64,000 nucleotides of DNA, from contig OZ271919.1 in assembly GCA_965602035.1 (NCBI GenBank), positions 2,914,001-2,978,000 on the forward strand. The letters run 5' to 3'. Made by a program: the position numbers and the translations under genes. This document shows, in pieces, positions 44,067 to 53,488 of the stretch (position 1 is the stretch's first letter; each line of letters opens with the position of its first letter). The notes under the pieces are model-generated. The model was not told the DNA's origin, made no database searches, and was given only the letters and a program-made list of their open reading frames with translations. This DNA comes from Natronospirillum sp965602035. GTDB taxonomy: Bacteria; Pseudomonadota; Gammaproteobacteria; Pseudomonadales; Natronospirillaceae.

Positions 44067-45044
44067 ATGCGTCTGGAAGAACAGGGCCTCGGGTGGATTC
44101 AGGTAGCCGAGCAGGCTGCGCTCGCGGCGTTTCCCTGGATCGGGCGCGGCGACAAGAATCGTGCGGATGAAGCGGCGGTTGCCGCCATGAGGGCCGCAAT
44201 AAACCGTCTGCATATTCGGGGGTGCGTCGTCATCGGTGAGGGTGAGATCGATGAGGCACCCATGCTGCATATCGGTGAAATCCTGGGGCAGGGTGGTGTG
44301 CCGGTCGATATTGCCGTTGATCCGATCGAAGGCACGCGCATGACCGCTGCCGGCCAGCCGAACGCGCTTGCGGTACTGGCGGTGGCACCGCAGGGGACGC
44401 TTCTGGCTGCTCCCGACATGTACATGGAAAAGCTCGCGGTCGGGCCGCAGGCACGCGGGGCCATAGATCTTGAACGGCCGCTCGAGGATAACCTGGAGCA
44501 GGTCGCGGCGGTCACCGATAAACCGCTTTCGGAACTGGGCGTAGCGATACTGGACAAACCTCGCCACCGGACGGTTATTGGCCGCCTTCGCAGGCTTGGT
44601 GTCCGGGTTTTCGAAGTGCCGGACGGTGACGTTGCTGCCTCCCTGATGACAGCGCTGGAATCCCATCTGGTTGATGTCATGTACGGTATTGGTGGTGCTC
44701 CCGAGGGCGTCGTCTCGGCTGTGGCCATGAAAGCCATGGGTGGTGATATGCAGGCCCGGCTGGTGCTGCGGCATCAGGCCAAGGAAGATACGCCGGAAAA
44801 CCGGGCAGTCGGTGAAACAGAGCAGGCACGGTGCCGGGAAATGGGGATCGAGCCGGGGGCCGTGCTGGCACACGACCGTCTGGTGCGCTCCGATCAGTGT
44901 CTGTTTGTCGGGGCAGGCATTACTGACGGAGAAATCGTCCCCGGGGTCAGCAGAGAGGGCACAGACCGGCTGGTCCATACCCTGATGGTCAGCGCCGACA
45001 CGCGAGCCCTGCGGCGAACGGTCAGCCGCTACCCGCCGGCCTGA
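44067..45044 (+). CDS. glpX: Class II fructose-1,6-bisphosphatase
   Basis: Gluconeogenic enzyme of 325 residues in the GlpX family. Metal and phosphate binding residues lie in GEGEIDEAPMLHIGE and DPIEGTRMTAAGQPNA. YGIGGAPEGVVSAVAMKAMG is also typical. The gene follows pyruvate kinase; a purine-rich site (GAGAGGAC) precedes its ATG. Its end is convergent with bioY, 4 bases away. Confidence 0.94.
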   Translation: MRLEEQGLGWIQVAEQAALAAFPWIGRGDKNRADEAAVAAMRAAINRLHIRGCVVIGEGEIDEAPMLHIGEILGQGGVPVDIAVDPIEGTRMTAAGQPNALAVLAVAPQGTLLAAPDMYMEKLAVGPQARGAIDLERPLEDNLEQVAAVTDKPLSELGVAILDKPRHRTVIGRLRRLGVRVFEVPDGDVAASLMTALESHLVDVMYGIGGAPEGVVSAVAMKAMGGDMQARLVLRHQAKEDTPENRAVGETEQARCREMGIEPGAVLAHDRLVRSDQCLFVGAGITDGEIVPGVSREGTDRLVHTLMVSADTRALRRTVSRYPPA

Positions 45045-45048
45045 CTCT

Positions 45049-45630
45049 TCACGGGCCTGCCGGGCCGCCAGCGCGGCTGGTGGTGTCCGCCAGGTAGGTG
45101 GCTCCAGGCAGCGCGCGCTCTACCGACCGGGCAACCAGCACGGTTATCACCACTTTGAGCAGGTCCCCGGGAATGAAAACGGCCATGGTGAGTGTACTGC
45201 TCATCCAGTCGTTGCCGGTGACCAGTTTGAAGCCGGTAATACCACAGATATAGAGCGCGCCAATGCCCCCGAACAGGGCCGCGATGGCGCTGGAGGAAAC
45301 CGGACCCAGTCGGCGCGTAGCTTGCACCAGCAAGCCCGTGGCCAGAGCCGCCAGAGGAAAGCCGATAAAAAAGCCGGCCGTGGGGCTGGCCAGTACACCC
45401 AGTCCGCCGCGTCCGCCGGACAACAACGGAACCCCCAGCGCTGTCACAAAACAAAACAGCAGCATGGCGAGCGCCCCTCGCCAGGGGCCGAGCATAACGC
45501 CGGCGAGCATGACACCCAGCGACTGGGCAGTAACCGGAACGCCGAAAGCGAATGGGATAGGGGGCAGCAGCCCCAGCGCGGCGGTGATGGCAGCGTAAAG
45601 GGCGATCTGAATCGCGGGTTGTTCGCGCAT
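45049..45630 (-). CDS. bioY: Biotin transporter substrate component BioY
   Basis: The biotin-binding membrane component of an ECF transporter, 193 residues with six helices. FAFGVPVTAQSLGVMLAGVM and GPWRGALAMLLFCFVTALGVP with SPTAGFFIGFPLAA are the BioY signature. It lies downstream of bioN and bioM in the order bioM-bioN-bioY, which gives a complete high-affinity importer. Confidence 0.93.
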   Translation of the reverse strand: MREQPAIQIALYAAITAALGLLPPIPFAFGVPVTAQSLGVMLAGVMLGPWRGALAMLLFCFVTALGVPLLSGGRGGLGVLASPTAGFFIGFPLAALATGLLVQATRRLGPVSSSAIAALFGGIGALYICGITGFKLVTGNDWMSSTLTMAVFIPGDLLKVVITVLVARSVERALPGATYLADTTSRAGGPAGP

Positions 45631-45660
45631 GCGGTTTCTCCGTATGTCGGTTGCGTTGAG

Positions 45661-46332
45661 TCAGTTCTGACGATCCGGCCTGTCCTGGCGCTTTGACCAC
45701 GCCATTTCCGTCAGTGGGTCCGTTTCAGTTTCTTCGGTGCTGAGCCCACCGCGGGCGGCTACGGCTTCTGCCACCTGGTCACTCATGCGCAGCGCATTGA
45801 CCAGCAGCGGCACTGCCAGTGGCCAGCGGGCGCGGCCGCCCCCGCGCGACTGCCAGGCTTCCTGCAGCCTCGCGGCAAGTGCCACGAGCACGGGTACAAA
45901 ACGGATTACCAGGGCCATCGCAAAGGACAGGCGCTCGGGAGGAAGCCCGACAACACGCAGCGGGCGCAGTACCGGCATGATTGCGGTTGTCATGTCATCC
46001 AGCCGGGTCGTCAGAGTGACCAGATTCGCCAGCAGAATCAGCGTTGCCATGCGGCTGACAATAATCACAGCCGCCGTCCAGCCCACCAGCCAACCCTGCA
46101 GGAACAACAGCGCCGCGATCAGTATGGCCAGCGATCTGAGATCGGAGAGCCGGCGCCAGACGGCACGGCCGGCCAGGCGATAGCAGAGCAGGGCAACTGC
46201 CAGCATGAGCAGCGTCGCGGTAACAGACGACACAAAATAGAGACCGGCACCCGCGACGGCCAGGCTGCTCAGCTTGAACCCGGCCGGCAGCCGATGGAAA
46301 AACGTTTCGGGGGTAGCGTAGAGTGTCAGCAT
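45661..46332 (-). CDS. bioN: Biotin transporter permease BioN
   Basis: The coupling membrane protein (CbiQ type, T component), 223 residues with about five helices. The helix end with RLSFAMALVIRFVPVLVAL and the coupling segment RLQEAWQSRGGG are conserved; the latter contacts the ATPase. It starts inside the end of bioM (7-base overlap) and is followed by bioY. Confidence 0.9.
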   Translation of the reverse strand: MLTLYATPETFFHRLPAGFKLSSLAVAGAGLYFVSSVTATLLMLAVALLCYRLAGRAVWRRLSDLRSLAILIAALLFLQGWLVGWTAAVIIVSRMATLILLANLVTLTTRLDDMTTAIMPVLRPLRVVGLPPERLSFAMALVIRFVPVLVALAARLQEAWQSRGGGRARWPLAVPLLVNALRMSDQVAEAVAARGGLSTEETETDPLTEMAWSKRQDRPDRQN

Positions 46333-47099
46333 GGTGGGCCGGCTTCACGTGCCAGAAGTGTTCGGGGGAGTGGCCGCTCCGCGGCGATACGATCAGAGGC
46401 TGCTTCGTACTCCGGCAATACGGCATCCGGAGGCCCGTCACGATGAACCAGTCCCTCATGCAACCAGATCACCCGGTCGTACGTCCGCAGAACCTCCAGA
46501 TCGTGCGTGATCATGACAAGCTGCTGGGGCAGGGCTGACAACAGGCGGTTGAGATAGGCCCGCGTGGCCGCGTCCAGAGACGAAAACGGTTCATCGAGCA
46601 CCAGCAATCCGGGCCGCAGAATCAGTACAGACAGCAGACAGACCAATTGCTTCTGGCCCTCGGACAGGCTGTGAACCGGCATGCCGGCCCAACGTTCGAG
46701 GCCCCAGTCCCGGAGCGCTTCCCGCGCCGACTCCCGAGCCTGTCGTCGTCCGACTTTCCGGTTGCGAAGTCCGAAGCTGAGCTCCTCTTCAACGGTCGGA
46801 AAAATGATCTGGTGGTCCGGGTTCTGAAAAATGAACCCGACCGTTGATGCCATGGCCTCGGGGCCGGCCCCGGGATTTCTGCCGAGTACCTGAAGAGCGC
46901 CGGAACTCGGCTGCAGCAGACCGTTCAGAAGGCGGGCGAGCGTGCTCTTGCCGGAACCATTGTGACCCACAACCCCGATGCGCTGCTCTGTCCACCGGCC
47001 CGACAGGCCGGACAGCACCGGTTCGCCGCCTCGCTGAAAGGACAGGTCCTCGAAGACTATGCCGGTTTGCCCGGCTGCCGGTGCGGGTTCCTGTGCCAC
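46326..47099 (-). CDS. bioM: Biotin transporter ATPase BioM
   Basis: The ATPase of the ECF biotin importer (CbiO type), 257 residues. Walker A is GVVGHNGSGKSTLARL, Q-loop FIFQNPDHQIIFPTVEEEL, signature LSEGQKQLVCL, Walker B LLVLDEPFSSLD and H-loop MITHDL. First gene of the bioMNY operon. The start is an ATG; the frame does not clearly extend further with homology. Confidence 0.92.
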   Translation of the reverse strand: MAQEPAPAAGQTGIVFEDLSFQRGGEPVLSGLSGRWTEQRIGVVGHNGSGKSTLARLLNGLLQPSSGALQVLGRNPGAGPEAMASTVGFIFQNPDHQIIFPTVEEELSFGLRNRKVGRRQARESAREALRDWGLERWAGMPVHSLSEGQKQLVCLLSVLILRPGLLVLDEPFSSLDAATRAYLNRLLSALPQQLVMITHDLEVLRTYDRVIWLHEGLVHRDGPPDAVLPEYEAASDRIAAERPLPRTLLAREAGPPC

Positions 47100-47197
47100 C
47101 TGTTTCTGCTCCGCGTGCCAGTGAAGATCGCCATAGTAGCGATAGGAAGGCAGGCTGTCGCGGAGTTCAGAAAAATATGTTTACAGTTGGATAAAAA

Positions 47198-47914
47198 TTA
47201 ATCTGCTTCAGCGAGATAATGATCGCGGGCGTTATTGAATTCATTGACCACTTCCGACATTGCGTCTTCATCATAGGTCTGCAGGCCACTGAGCAGAAGG
47301 GTCTTCGTTCCACGGCCCACCGGGCGGTCGCCGTCCAGGACCGAGAATTCAAAGTGGGCGTTGCCACGACGACCGGTAACATCAAAACGACGGTCTGACA
47401 GCGTCAGTGCCGGCCGGGAGATTTCGGTGTGGTCGAGCTGCACAGACATATGGGCGTACACGACAAAGGGTCGGCGCGGATTGAACATGACGCCGGCATC
47501 ACGCATCAACGGCACGAGGATAAAAGGAAACGTCTGTCCCGAGAATTCCACATAGGCGCGGATAAACCGGGCCAGTACGTCCGGGTCGGTAAGCGTGTTG
47601 CCACTGCGTTTAATCTCGAGGTAGGGCTGCCCCTCGTCGTCACAGATCTGAATCTGTGCAGCGTCCGTTGACGGGTAGGACAGAGCCGTGTCCGCACCGA
47701 CCCGGTCAGAGAAACGCACGGACATTTGCTGGCTCAGGCCATAACGTGAAAGCCCGAGTGCAAACAGAAGGTCCCCCGGGACGCAGAAGCGCCGGTTGTC
47801 GGGATCATGAATGGGGTTGAAATCACGGGCGACTTCCTTGGCAAACGCGCTGCCCTGCCGTGCTGAGATGACGGTGTACCCGTCCTGTGTGCGAAAATAG
47901 CGGTCTAAGAACAC
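47198..47914 (-). CDS. DUF3581-family protein
   Basis: I recognise the family (DUF3581, gammaproteobacterial) but not the function. The segment FAKEVARDFNPIHDPDNRRF and CVPGDLLFALGL resembles the N-terminal part of MaoC-type hot-dog hydratases, which bind acyl thioesters. About 238 residues. I start at a GTG preceded by AGGGG because family members begin with a sequence like the FLDRYF seen here; an ATG and a TTG upstream lack ribosome sites. It stands alone between bioM and an EAL gene. Confidence 0.7.
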   Translation of the reverse strand: MFLDRYFRTQDGYTVISARQGSAFAKEVARDFNPIHDPDNRRFCVPGDLLFALGLSRYGLSQQMSVRFSDRVGADTALSYPSTDAAQIQICDDEGQPYLEIKRSGNTLTDPDVLARFIRAYVEFSGQTFPFILVPLMRDAGVMFNPRRPFVVYAHMSVQLDHTEISRPALTLSDRRFDVTGRRGNAHFEFSVLDGDRPVGRGTKTLLLSGLQTYDEDAMSEVVNEFNNARDHYLAEAD

Positions 47915-48131
47915 GCGCTGCGTACCCCTGGTCATAGTCGGGCACAACCGGTGGCGGCAACGTGCAGCGATCGATGTGCCTGAGGTTGGCGACCCTGCCC
48001 GGTATTGCCTGTACCGGTTGTACAGTTACTCACCTACGTATTGTGGGCTTTTTCCGGAGTGGAATGAATAGACAAAAAAGAAAAAGATTCATGACTGGAA
48101 AGCCTGTGATCAGCCGCCGTATCCCAATCAT

Positions 48132-49817
48132 TCACACGTTGGCAAGCGGTTCCTGCTGCCAGATACGATAGTCATTCGCTGCCAGCGGTCTGCTGAAATA
48201 ATAACCCTGAACCAGGTCGCAGCCCATATCCCGAAGGATGCGCGCCTGTCTGGCGGTCTCGACACCCTCCACAGTAACGTCCATCTCCAGTGCAGAGGCT
48301 ACTTCTATCAAGCAGCGCATGAGGTATCGGGCCCGCTCGTCCTCGTCGATGCCGGTGACAAAGTCGCGGTCGATCTTGAGTCCGCTGAGTGGCAAGTGCC
48401 GGAGATATGAAAACGAGGAGTACCCCGTACCGAAGTCATCCAGTGTTACCTTGAGGCCAACGCCGCGCAGTTCCCGGATAATGGCCCGGGCCAGCTCGGG
48501 CTTCTGGATCAGCGCCTGCTCGGTGATTTCTATCTCGAGCATCGCCGGGTCGACCTGGGCCTGCTCAAGGATAATGGGCAGATCAAAAAGGAGTTCCTTG
48601 TCGAACAGGTTCCGTGCCGAGAAATTGATGCTGACCGGGTGTTCCGGCGATTTTTTCATAAAATCACAGGCCTGCTGGATAACGAACCGGGTAACCGGCG
48701 CGATCAGCGTCGTGTTTTCTACCTTGGGCATGAATGCGCCGGGCTGTATATAACTGCCGTCGGGCTTGCGCCAGCGAATGAGGCCTTCACAGCCGGTCAC
48801 ACGGTGATTGGTCAACGATACTTTGGGCTGGTAGAAAAGCTCCAGCTCATTGGTGCGCAGGCTTTTCCGCAGGCGCGAAATCAGCACCATCCGTTCAACC
48901 GCGTTGTTTTCATCGGCCTGTCGATAGGGCAGGTAGAATTGCCGGCGGTCCATGGCGGTCATTAACGCCGTGCGCGACTGGCGTATCAGTTCCTGAGCGT
49001 CATGGTTGGCCGTGCTGGCGAGACTGCTGCCAACGGCAAACTGAACGCGGATCGGTACACCCTTCAGTTCCCACATTTCCTCGCCGAGATCGGCGACAAC
49101 CTCAACGGCCTCGGACAGGCAATGGCTGTCGGCCGGGTGAATCAGAAGCACCAGTTCGGCGGTACTGAAACGGTAGACACCCGAGGCCGCCGACACATCG
49201 GCACGGACGCGCCGGGCGACCGCTGCGACCAGCTCATCGGCGGCGTTGGTGCCGATGCCCTCGAAGACTTCAGACAGATCGGTGAGCCCGATCATGAGCA
49301 TGGCAACATCCTGGCCGGATCTGCGGTGCCGGCGGGATTTCAGTAACAGGTCCAGGTCGCGGTCCAGAGCCCCCTGGTTGGCCAGCCCGGTTCTGGGGTC
49401 GGTGCCGATAGCGGTGATCAATCGTTCGTTGGCCCGGTCCAGGCGCCGGAACAGCACACCCAGCATGGCGCCGACAGCGCTGTAGGCGATCAGTCGGCCC
49501 AGCCAGTCACCGGTCACAACGGCATCGTCAGTGCCGATCATGCCGGGGCCAAGCAGCAGGCCCGCTACCATGCCTGTTGTAACGCCGCCGGTCAGTCCGT
49601 AGAGCTTGGCACCCGCAGCAATCGGCAGCAGCATCAGGTAGGAGGAGACCAGAGCCGCAGAACCGTTCTGGATGATTGCCATGGCGATAGCGGCCACTGA
49701 CATCAGCAGTGCAGCGCCTGCGGCAAGGTGTCTGGCGATCGGTGTGGGGCGGGGGAACCACGGGGGTATAAACCGAGAAACGGAAACGCTGCTGCTACTG
49801 CTGGATGGGGGCTGCAT
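48132..49817 (-). CDS. EAL-domain phosphodiesterase with degenerate GGDEF
   Basis: A 561-residue protein of cyclic di-GMP turnover. Four or five hydrophobic segments (about residues 27-125) form an N-terminal membrane domain. A GGDEF fold follows but its active site reads RFSTAELVLL, so cyclase activity is lost. The EAL domain (about 310-550) has EGL in place of EAL, keeping the metal-binding Glu, and retains IEITEQ, DDFGTGYSS, LKIDRDFV and EGVET, all needed for hydrolysis. I infer an active phosphodiesterase controlled by the membrane part. Confidence 0.88.
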   Translation of the reverse strand: MQPPSSSSSSVSVSRFIPPWFPRPTPIARHLAAGAALLMSVAAIAMAIIQNGSAALVSSYLMLLPIAAGAKLYGLTGGVTTGMVAGLLLGPGMIGTDDAVVTGDWLGRLIAYSAVGAMLGVLFRRLDRANERLITAIGTDPRTGLANQGALDRDLDLLLKSRRHRRSGQDVAMLMIGLTDLSEVFEGIGTNAADELVAAVARRVRADVSAASGVYRFSTAELVLLIHPADSHCLSEAVEVVADLGEEMWELKGVPIRVQFAVGSSLASTANHDAQELIRQSRTALMTAMDRRQFYLPYRQADENNAVERMVLISRLRKSLRTNELELFYQPKVSLTNHRVTGCEGLIRWRKPDGSYIQPGAFMPKVENTTLIAPVTRFVIQQACDFMKKSPEHPVSINFSARNLFDKELLFDLPIILEQAQVDPAMLEIEITEQALIQKPELARAIIRELRGVGLKVTLDDFGTGYSSFSYLRHLPLSGLKIDRDFVTGIDEDERARYLMRCLIEVASALEMDVTVEGVETARQARILRDMGCDLVQGYYFSRPLAANDYRIWQQEPLANV

Positions 49818-50009
49818 TAATCTGTCTTATTACTGTAACACTGTTAATCATAAATCAACGCAGTACCGATCGTCACGGATCACAGCTCATGCTTTTACGG
49901 AGAACCATTTACATCTGGCCGGTAATGGCTGAAGATCCTGTGTGATTGTGAATTCAGGCCCTGGCGTGTAAACGGCCGGCATGACACGAATAACGTGATC
50001 AGGTGAATC

Positions 50010-50843
50010 ATGAGTAACCCCAAACACACCCTGTTCTGGATGACCCTGTTTCTGGTGATTGTCGTCGCGGTCACCATTGTGCTGTCCGGACCCCTGCGCG
50101 ACGCGTTCATGGCCAACTGGGTCTTCAACAGTTGTATTCTCCTGGTGCTCTTTATCGGTATCGGGCTGACCTACCGTCAGGTGTTTGCGCTGTTCCCCGA
50201 GCTGCGCTGGATCGCCCAGTTCCGTACCGGGCGGGTCGGCCTGTCTGTCACCGAAGAACCCCGCCTGTTGAAACCACTGGCGCGCCAGTTGGGCGAGGAG
50301 TTCAAGCGTGACCGGTTTTCCCTGTCAGCGCTGTCATTGCGTACCGTACTCGACGGTATTCGCACCCGGCTGGATGAACAACGCGAAATCTCCCGCTACT
50401 TTATCGGGCTGCTGGTGTTTCTGGGCCTGCTGGGTACGTTCTGGGGGTTGCTGATCACCATCAACTCGGTGGGCGATGTGATTGTGGGTCTCGATATGCA
50501 GGGCAGCGATTTCGGAACGGTTTTCGGTGAGCTTCAGTCGGGCCTGCTGACACCGCTTGAGGGTATGGGCACGGCGTTCAGCTCCTCATTGCTCGGTCTG
50601 GGCGGCTCACTGGTTCTCGGCTTTCTCGACATACAGGCCGGCCACGCCCAGAACCGCTTCTATGACGGGCTGGAAGAGTGGCTGACCGGTCTCACTACGC
50701 TGGTCGAAGAGGCCCGTGATGCCCGGCGCTCGGGCGATGACGCCGTGTACGCGGAAGACCGGGACCTGGAGGCTGTACTGGAGCTGGACCGGTTGCGCCA
50801 GGAGAACGAACAGCTCCGCAGCCGGCTGGATCCGGGGAGGTAG
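50010..50843 (+). CDS. MotA/TolQ/ExbB-type proton channel protein
   Basis: A 277-residue inner-membrane protein. Two N-terminal helices are at about 10-27 and 38-60. The proton-channel domain lies at about 125-215 with LLVFLGLLGTFWGLLITINS and PLEGMGTAFSSSLLGLGGSL, the family pattern. The C-terminal tail is a charged, probably coiled helix (LEAVLELDRLRQENEQLRSR). It is followed by a MotB/OmpA-type gene. No flagellar or Tol genes are nearby, so this is an uncharacterised stator-like pair. Confidence 0.8.
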   Translation: MSNPKHTLFWMTLFLVIVVAVTIVLSGPLRDAFMANWVFNSCILLVLFIGIGLTYRQVFALFPELRWIAQFRTGRVGLSVTEEPRLLKPLARQLGEEFKRDRFSLSALSLRTVLDGIRTRLDEQREISRYFIGLLVFLGLLGTFWGLLITINSVGDVIVGLDMQGSDFGTVFGELQSGLLTPLEGMGTAFSSSLLGLGGSLVLGFLDIQAGHAQNRFYDGLEEWLTGLTTLVEEARDARRSGDDAVYAEDRDLEAVLELDRLRQENEQLRSRLDPGR

Positions 50844-50853
50844 GCGATCCGTC

Positions 50854-50892
50854 ATGGCTGACGCGCAAGCAACCAGGAAGGCCGGGCCATGA
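50854..50892 (+). other. Possible leader mini-gene before the OmpA-type gene
   Basis: An ATG with GGGGAGGTAGG upstream opens 12 codons (MADAQATRKAGP). Its stop overlaps the next gene's ATG (ATGA). It might couple translation of the pair; chance is possible. Confidence 0.25.
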
Positions 50893-52205
50893 GCCGTTCA
50901 CGCCGCTCCAGCAGCAATATCAGTGTCTGGCCGGGGTTTGTTGATGCCCTGTCAGCACTGTTGATGCTGGTTATCTTCATGCTGCTCATCTACACCGTGT
51001 CGCAGCTCTATCTGGCGCAGACCCTCTCCAACCGGGACGCCGAACTCAACAGGCTGAATAATCGGCTGGCGGAAATTTCGCAACTGCTGCGGCTGGAAGA
51101 ACAGCGCGGCTCGGCCCTGCAGGAAGAACTGACCGCGGTTCGCGAGGCACTCGATGTATCCCAGCAGCGAGAAGAAATACTTCAGACGGAAGTAAACCGC
51201 CTGCAGAATCAGGCCGACGCTGACCAGGAACAGATCCGCCGGCTGCTGGCCAATCAGGCCTCGTTACAGCAGGACATAGCGGCTTTGCGCGAGCTGCGCG
51301 ACCGACTGGAGCTGGAAGTCGCCGAATTGAGTACGCAACTGGATGTCCGGGACCTTGAAGTCGAAGGCCTGGTTACCCAGGTTGAGGAGGCAGAGGGCGA
51401 GATCGGCCAGTTGCGGGATCGCACACAGGCGTTGCGCGCTGAGCTGGCATCCGAGCAGGAGAGAACACTGCTGGCGCAGACTGCCATTGAGCAACAGGAA
51501 CTGCGAATCGAGGACCTGGTGGCGATCGTCGAGGAAGGTGAAGAGGCCCTGGAGGAAGAGCGCGGTCTCAGCGCGGCTCAGCGCTCGCGGATAAACCGGC
51601 TGACGGATCAGGTCGAGGCGTTGCGTGAGCAACTGAGCCGGATCAGCGCGGCTCTGCGTCTGCAGGAGGACATTACGGCAGAGCGTGAAGCCGAGCTGGC
51701 CGACCTTGGTGAGCGGCTCAACACTCTGCTGGCAGAACGCGTCTCTGAGCTGGAGCAGTACCAGTCCGAGTTCTTCCGGCAGCTCAGAGAAGTGCTGGCC
51801 GACAATGAAAACGTGCGCATCGTCGACGACCGGTTCCTGTTGCCATCGGAGTTGCTGTTCAGCTCCGGGTCGGCCGTGATTGGCCCGAGTGGTCAGGATG
51901 AACTCGACGAGCTGGCCACTCTGATTCTCGGTCTGGTGGAAGAAATCCCGGAGGATGTGGACTGGATTCTCCGCGTCGACGGACACACCGATCAGGTACC
52001 CATCAACACGGCGCGATTCCCGTCCAACTGGGAGCTGTCGACGGCACGGGCCGTGTCTGTGGTGCGTTATCTGGCAGAGCAGGGTGTGCCGGAATTCCGC
52101 ATGGCCGCCACCGGCTTCGGGGAGTTCCAGCCGGTGGCTGAAGGCTTCTCCGAGGAAGCGCTGCAGGCCAACCGGCGTATCGAATTGAAGCTCACCAACC
52201 GCTGA
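50889..52205 (+). CDS. MotB/OmpA-type protein with long coiled coil
   Basis: A 438-residue protein with one N-terminal helix (WPGFVDALSALLMLVIFMLL) that contains an Asp placed like the proton-carrying Asp of MotB. Residues from about 50 to 300 are a long predicted coiled coil (repeats such as LRLEEQRGSALQEELTAVRE). The C-terminal domain is OmpA-like: ELLFSSGSAVIGPSGQDEL, then VDGHTDQVPINT, NWELSTARAVSVV and NRRIELKLTNR, which bind peptidoglycan. It should form a channel with the upstream MotA-like protein and reach from membrane to wall. Confidence 0.82.
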   Translation: MSRSRRSSSNISVWPGFVDALSALLMLVIFMLLIYTVSQLYLAQTLSNRDAELNRLNNRLAEISQLLRLEEQRGSALQEELTAVREALDVSQQREEILQTEVNRLQNQADADQEQIRRLLANQASLQQDIAALRELRDRLELEVAELSTQLDVRDLEVEGLVTQVEEAEGEIGQLRDRTQALRAELASEQERTLLAQTAIEQQELRIEDLVAIVEEGEEALEEERGLSAAQRSRINRLTDQVEALREQLSRISAALRLQEDITAEREAELADLGERLNTLLAERVSELEQYQSEFFRQLREVLADNENVRIVDDRFLLPSELLFSSGSAVIGPSGQDELDELATLILGLVEEIPEDVDWILRVDGHTDQVPINTARFPSNWELSTARAVSVVRYLAEQGVPEFRMAATGFGEFQPVAEGFSEEALQANRRIELKLTNR

Positions 52206-52242
52206 TCAGTAAGCCGGCGTTTTTTCCTGTGGCACCGCGTTT

Positions 52243-53421
52243 CTAGAACGGCAGCCCCACGTAGTTCTCGGCCAGCGATTGCTGGTAGCTGCGCGACGAC
52301 ACCAGGTAATCGAATTCCGCCTGGCGCATGCGTTCGTTGAACGACGCCTCGTCCGCAAATTTGTGCAGCAGCGATGTCATCCACCACGAGAACCGCTCGG
52401 CTTTCCAGACCCGTGCCAGCGCCCGGTCGGAGTATTGTTCCAGCGCCTGTTCATCCTGCTCCCGGAAATACTTCAGCAGCGCATCAGACAGGTAATGCAC
52501 ATCCGAGAACGCCAGATTCAGCCCTTTCGCACCGGTTGGCGGCACAATGTGGGCGGCGTCTCCGGCCAGGAAAAGCCGGTTGTAACGCATGGGCTCGGAC
52601 ACAAAGCTGCGTAGCGGCGCGACGGATTTCTCGATTGACGGGCCTGTGACCAGTTTGGCTGCCACATCGGCCGGCAGGTGTTCACGCAACGCCTGCCAGA
52701 AATCATCGTCGCTCCAGGTTTTGGGGTCGGCATCGGCCGGGCACTGGACATAATAACGGCTGAGCACATTGGAGCGCATCGAGCACAGGGCAAACCCGCG
52801 TTCGTGGCTGGCATAGATCAACTCATCGTCAACCGGCGGGGTTTCCGACAGAATGCCCAGCCAGCCAAAGGGGTACACCCGTTCGTAATCACGGCGTGCC
52901 TTCTCGGGGATACTCCGGCGGCTTATACCGTGGAAGCCGTCACAGCCGGCAATCAGTTCTGTGCGAATCCGCAACGGCTCACCGTTGACGGTACAGGTAA
53001 CAACCGGTTGATCGCTTTCGATGTCCTCAATGGCGACGTCAGCGGCGTCGTCGTAGAGCCGGCAACCGTCCTGTTCATGGGCGTGGTAGAGGTCTTTGGT
53101 TACCTCGGTCTGACCATAGACGGTGACCGACTTCCCGGTCAGCCCCTGCAGGTCGACACGCAGGAGGTCTTCGCCGAACGATATGGCAAAACCGTCATGT
53201 AACTGGCCCTCGCGGTCAAGCCGGTCCGCCACACCCGCCTGGCGCAGCAGGTTCACGGATCCGGGCTCGAGCACTCCCGCCCGTATCCGGGAAAGCACGT
53301 AATCCATGGGGCGGCGCTCGAGTACAATCGTATCGATGCCGGCATCGTGCAGAAAACGGCTGAGCAGTAATCCGGCCGGTCCGGCGCCGATCACCACGAC
53401 CTGAGTATTCAATTCCGTCAT
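52243..53421 (-). CDS. pobA: 4-hydroxybenzoate 3-monooxygenase
   Basis: A flavoprotein hydroxylase that turns 4-hydroxybenzoate into protocatechuate, 392 residues, normal PobA length. The FAD motif is VVIGAGPAGLLLSRFLHDAG; RIRAGVLEPGSVNLL and the later FLAGDAAHIVPPTGAKGLNL are typical. It is divergent from a PcaQ-like regulator with inverted repeats between them. Its product feeds the pca genes further on. Confidence 0.94.
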   Translation of the reverse strand: MTELNTQVVVIGAGPAGLLLSRFLHDAGIDTIVLERRPMDYVLSRIRAGVLEPGSVNLLRQAGVADRLDREGQLHDGFAISFGEDLLRVDLQGLTGKSVTVYGQTEVTKDLYHAHEQDGCRLYDDAADVAIEDIESDQPVVTCTVNGEPLRIRTELIAGCDGFHGISRRSIPEKARRDYERVYPFGWLGILSETPPVDDELIYASHERGFALCSMRSNVLSRYYVQCPADADPKTWSDDDFWQALREHLPADVAAKLVTGPSIEKSVAPLRSFVSEPMRYNRLFLAGDAAHIVPPTGAKGLNLAFSDVHYLSDALLKYFREQDEQALEQYSDRALARVWKAERFSWWMTSLLHKFADEASFNERMRQAEFDYLVSSRSYQQSLAENYVGLPF

Positions 53422-53488
53422 GTCCGGTCTCCTCTTTACGTGGTTCTCGCCGCCCCTGAGACTGGCGGCATGCTGGCCGGAAGGATAG

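Noticed and set aside
43332..44978. A 548-codon open frame on the minus strand across pyk and glpX
   Set aside because: Both plus-strand genes are unmistakable enzymes; the antisense frame is open only because of high GC codon use and shows no family resemblance.
50010..52205. Zorya phage-defence system
   Set aside because: Only ZorA/ZorB-like components are present; no ZorC, ZorD or ZorE-type genes flank them, so the name is not supported.
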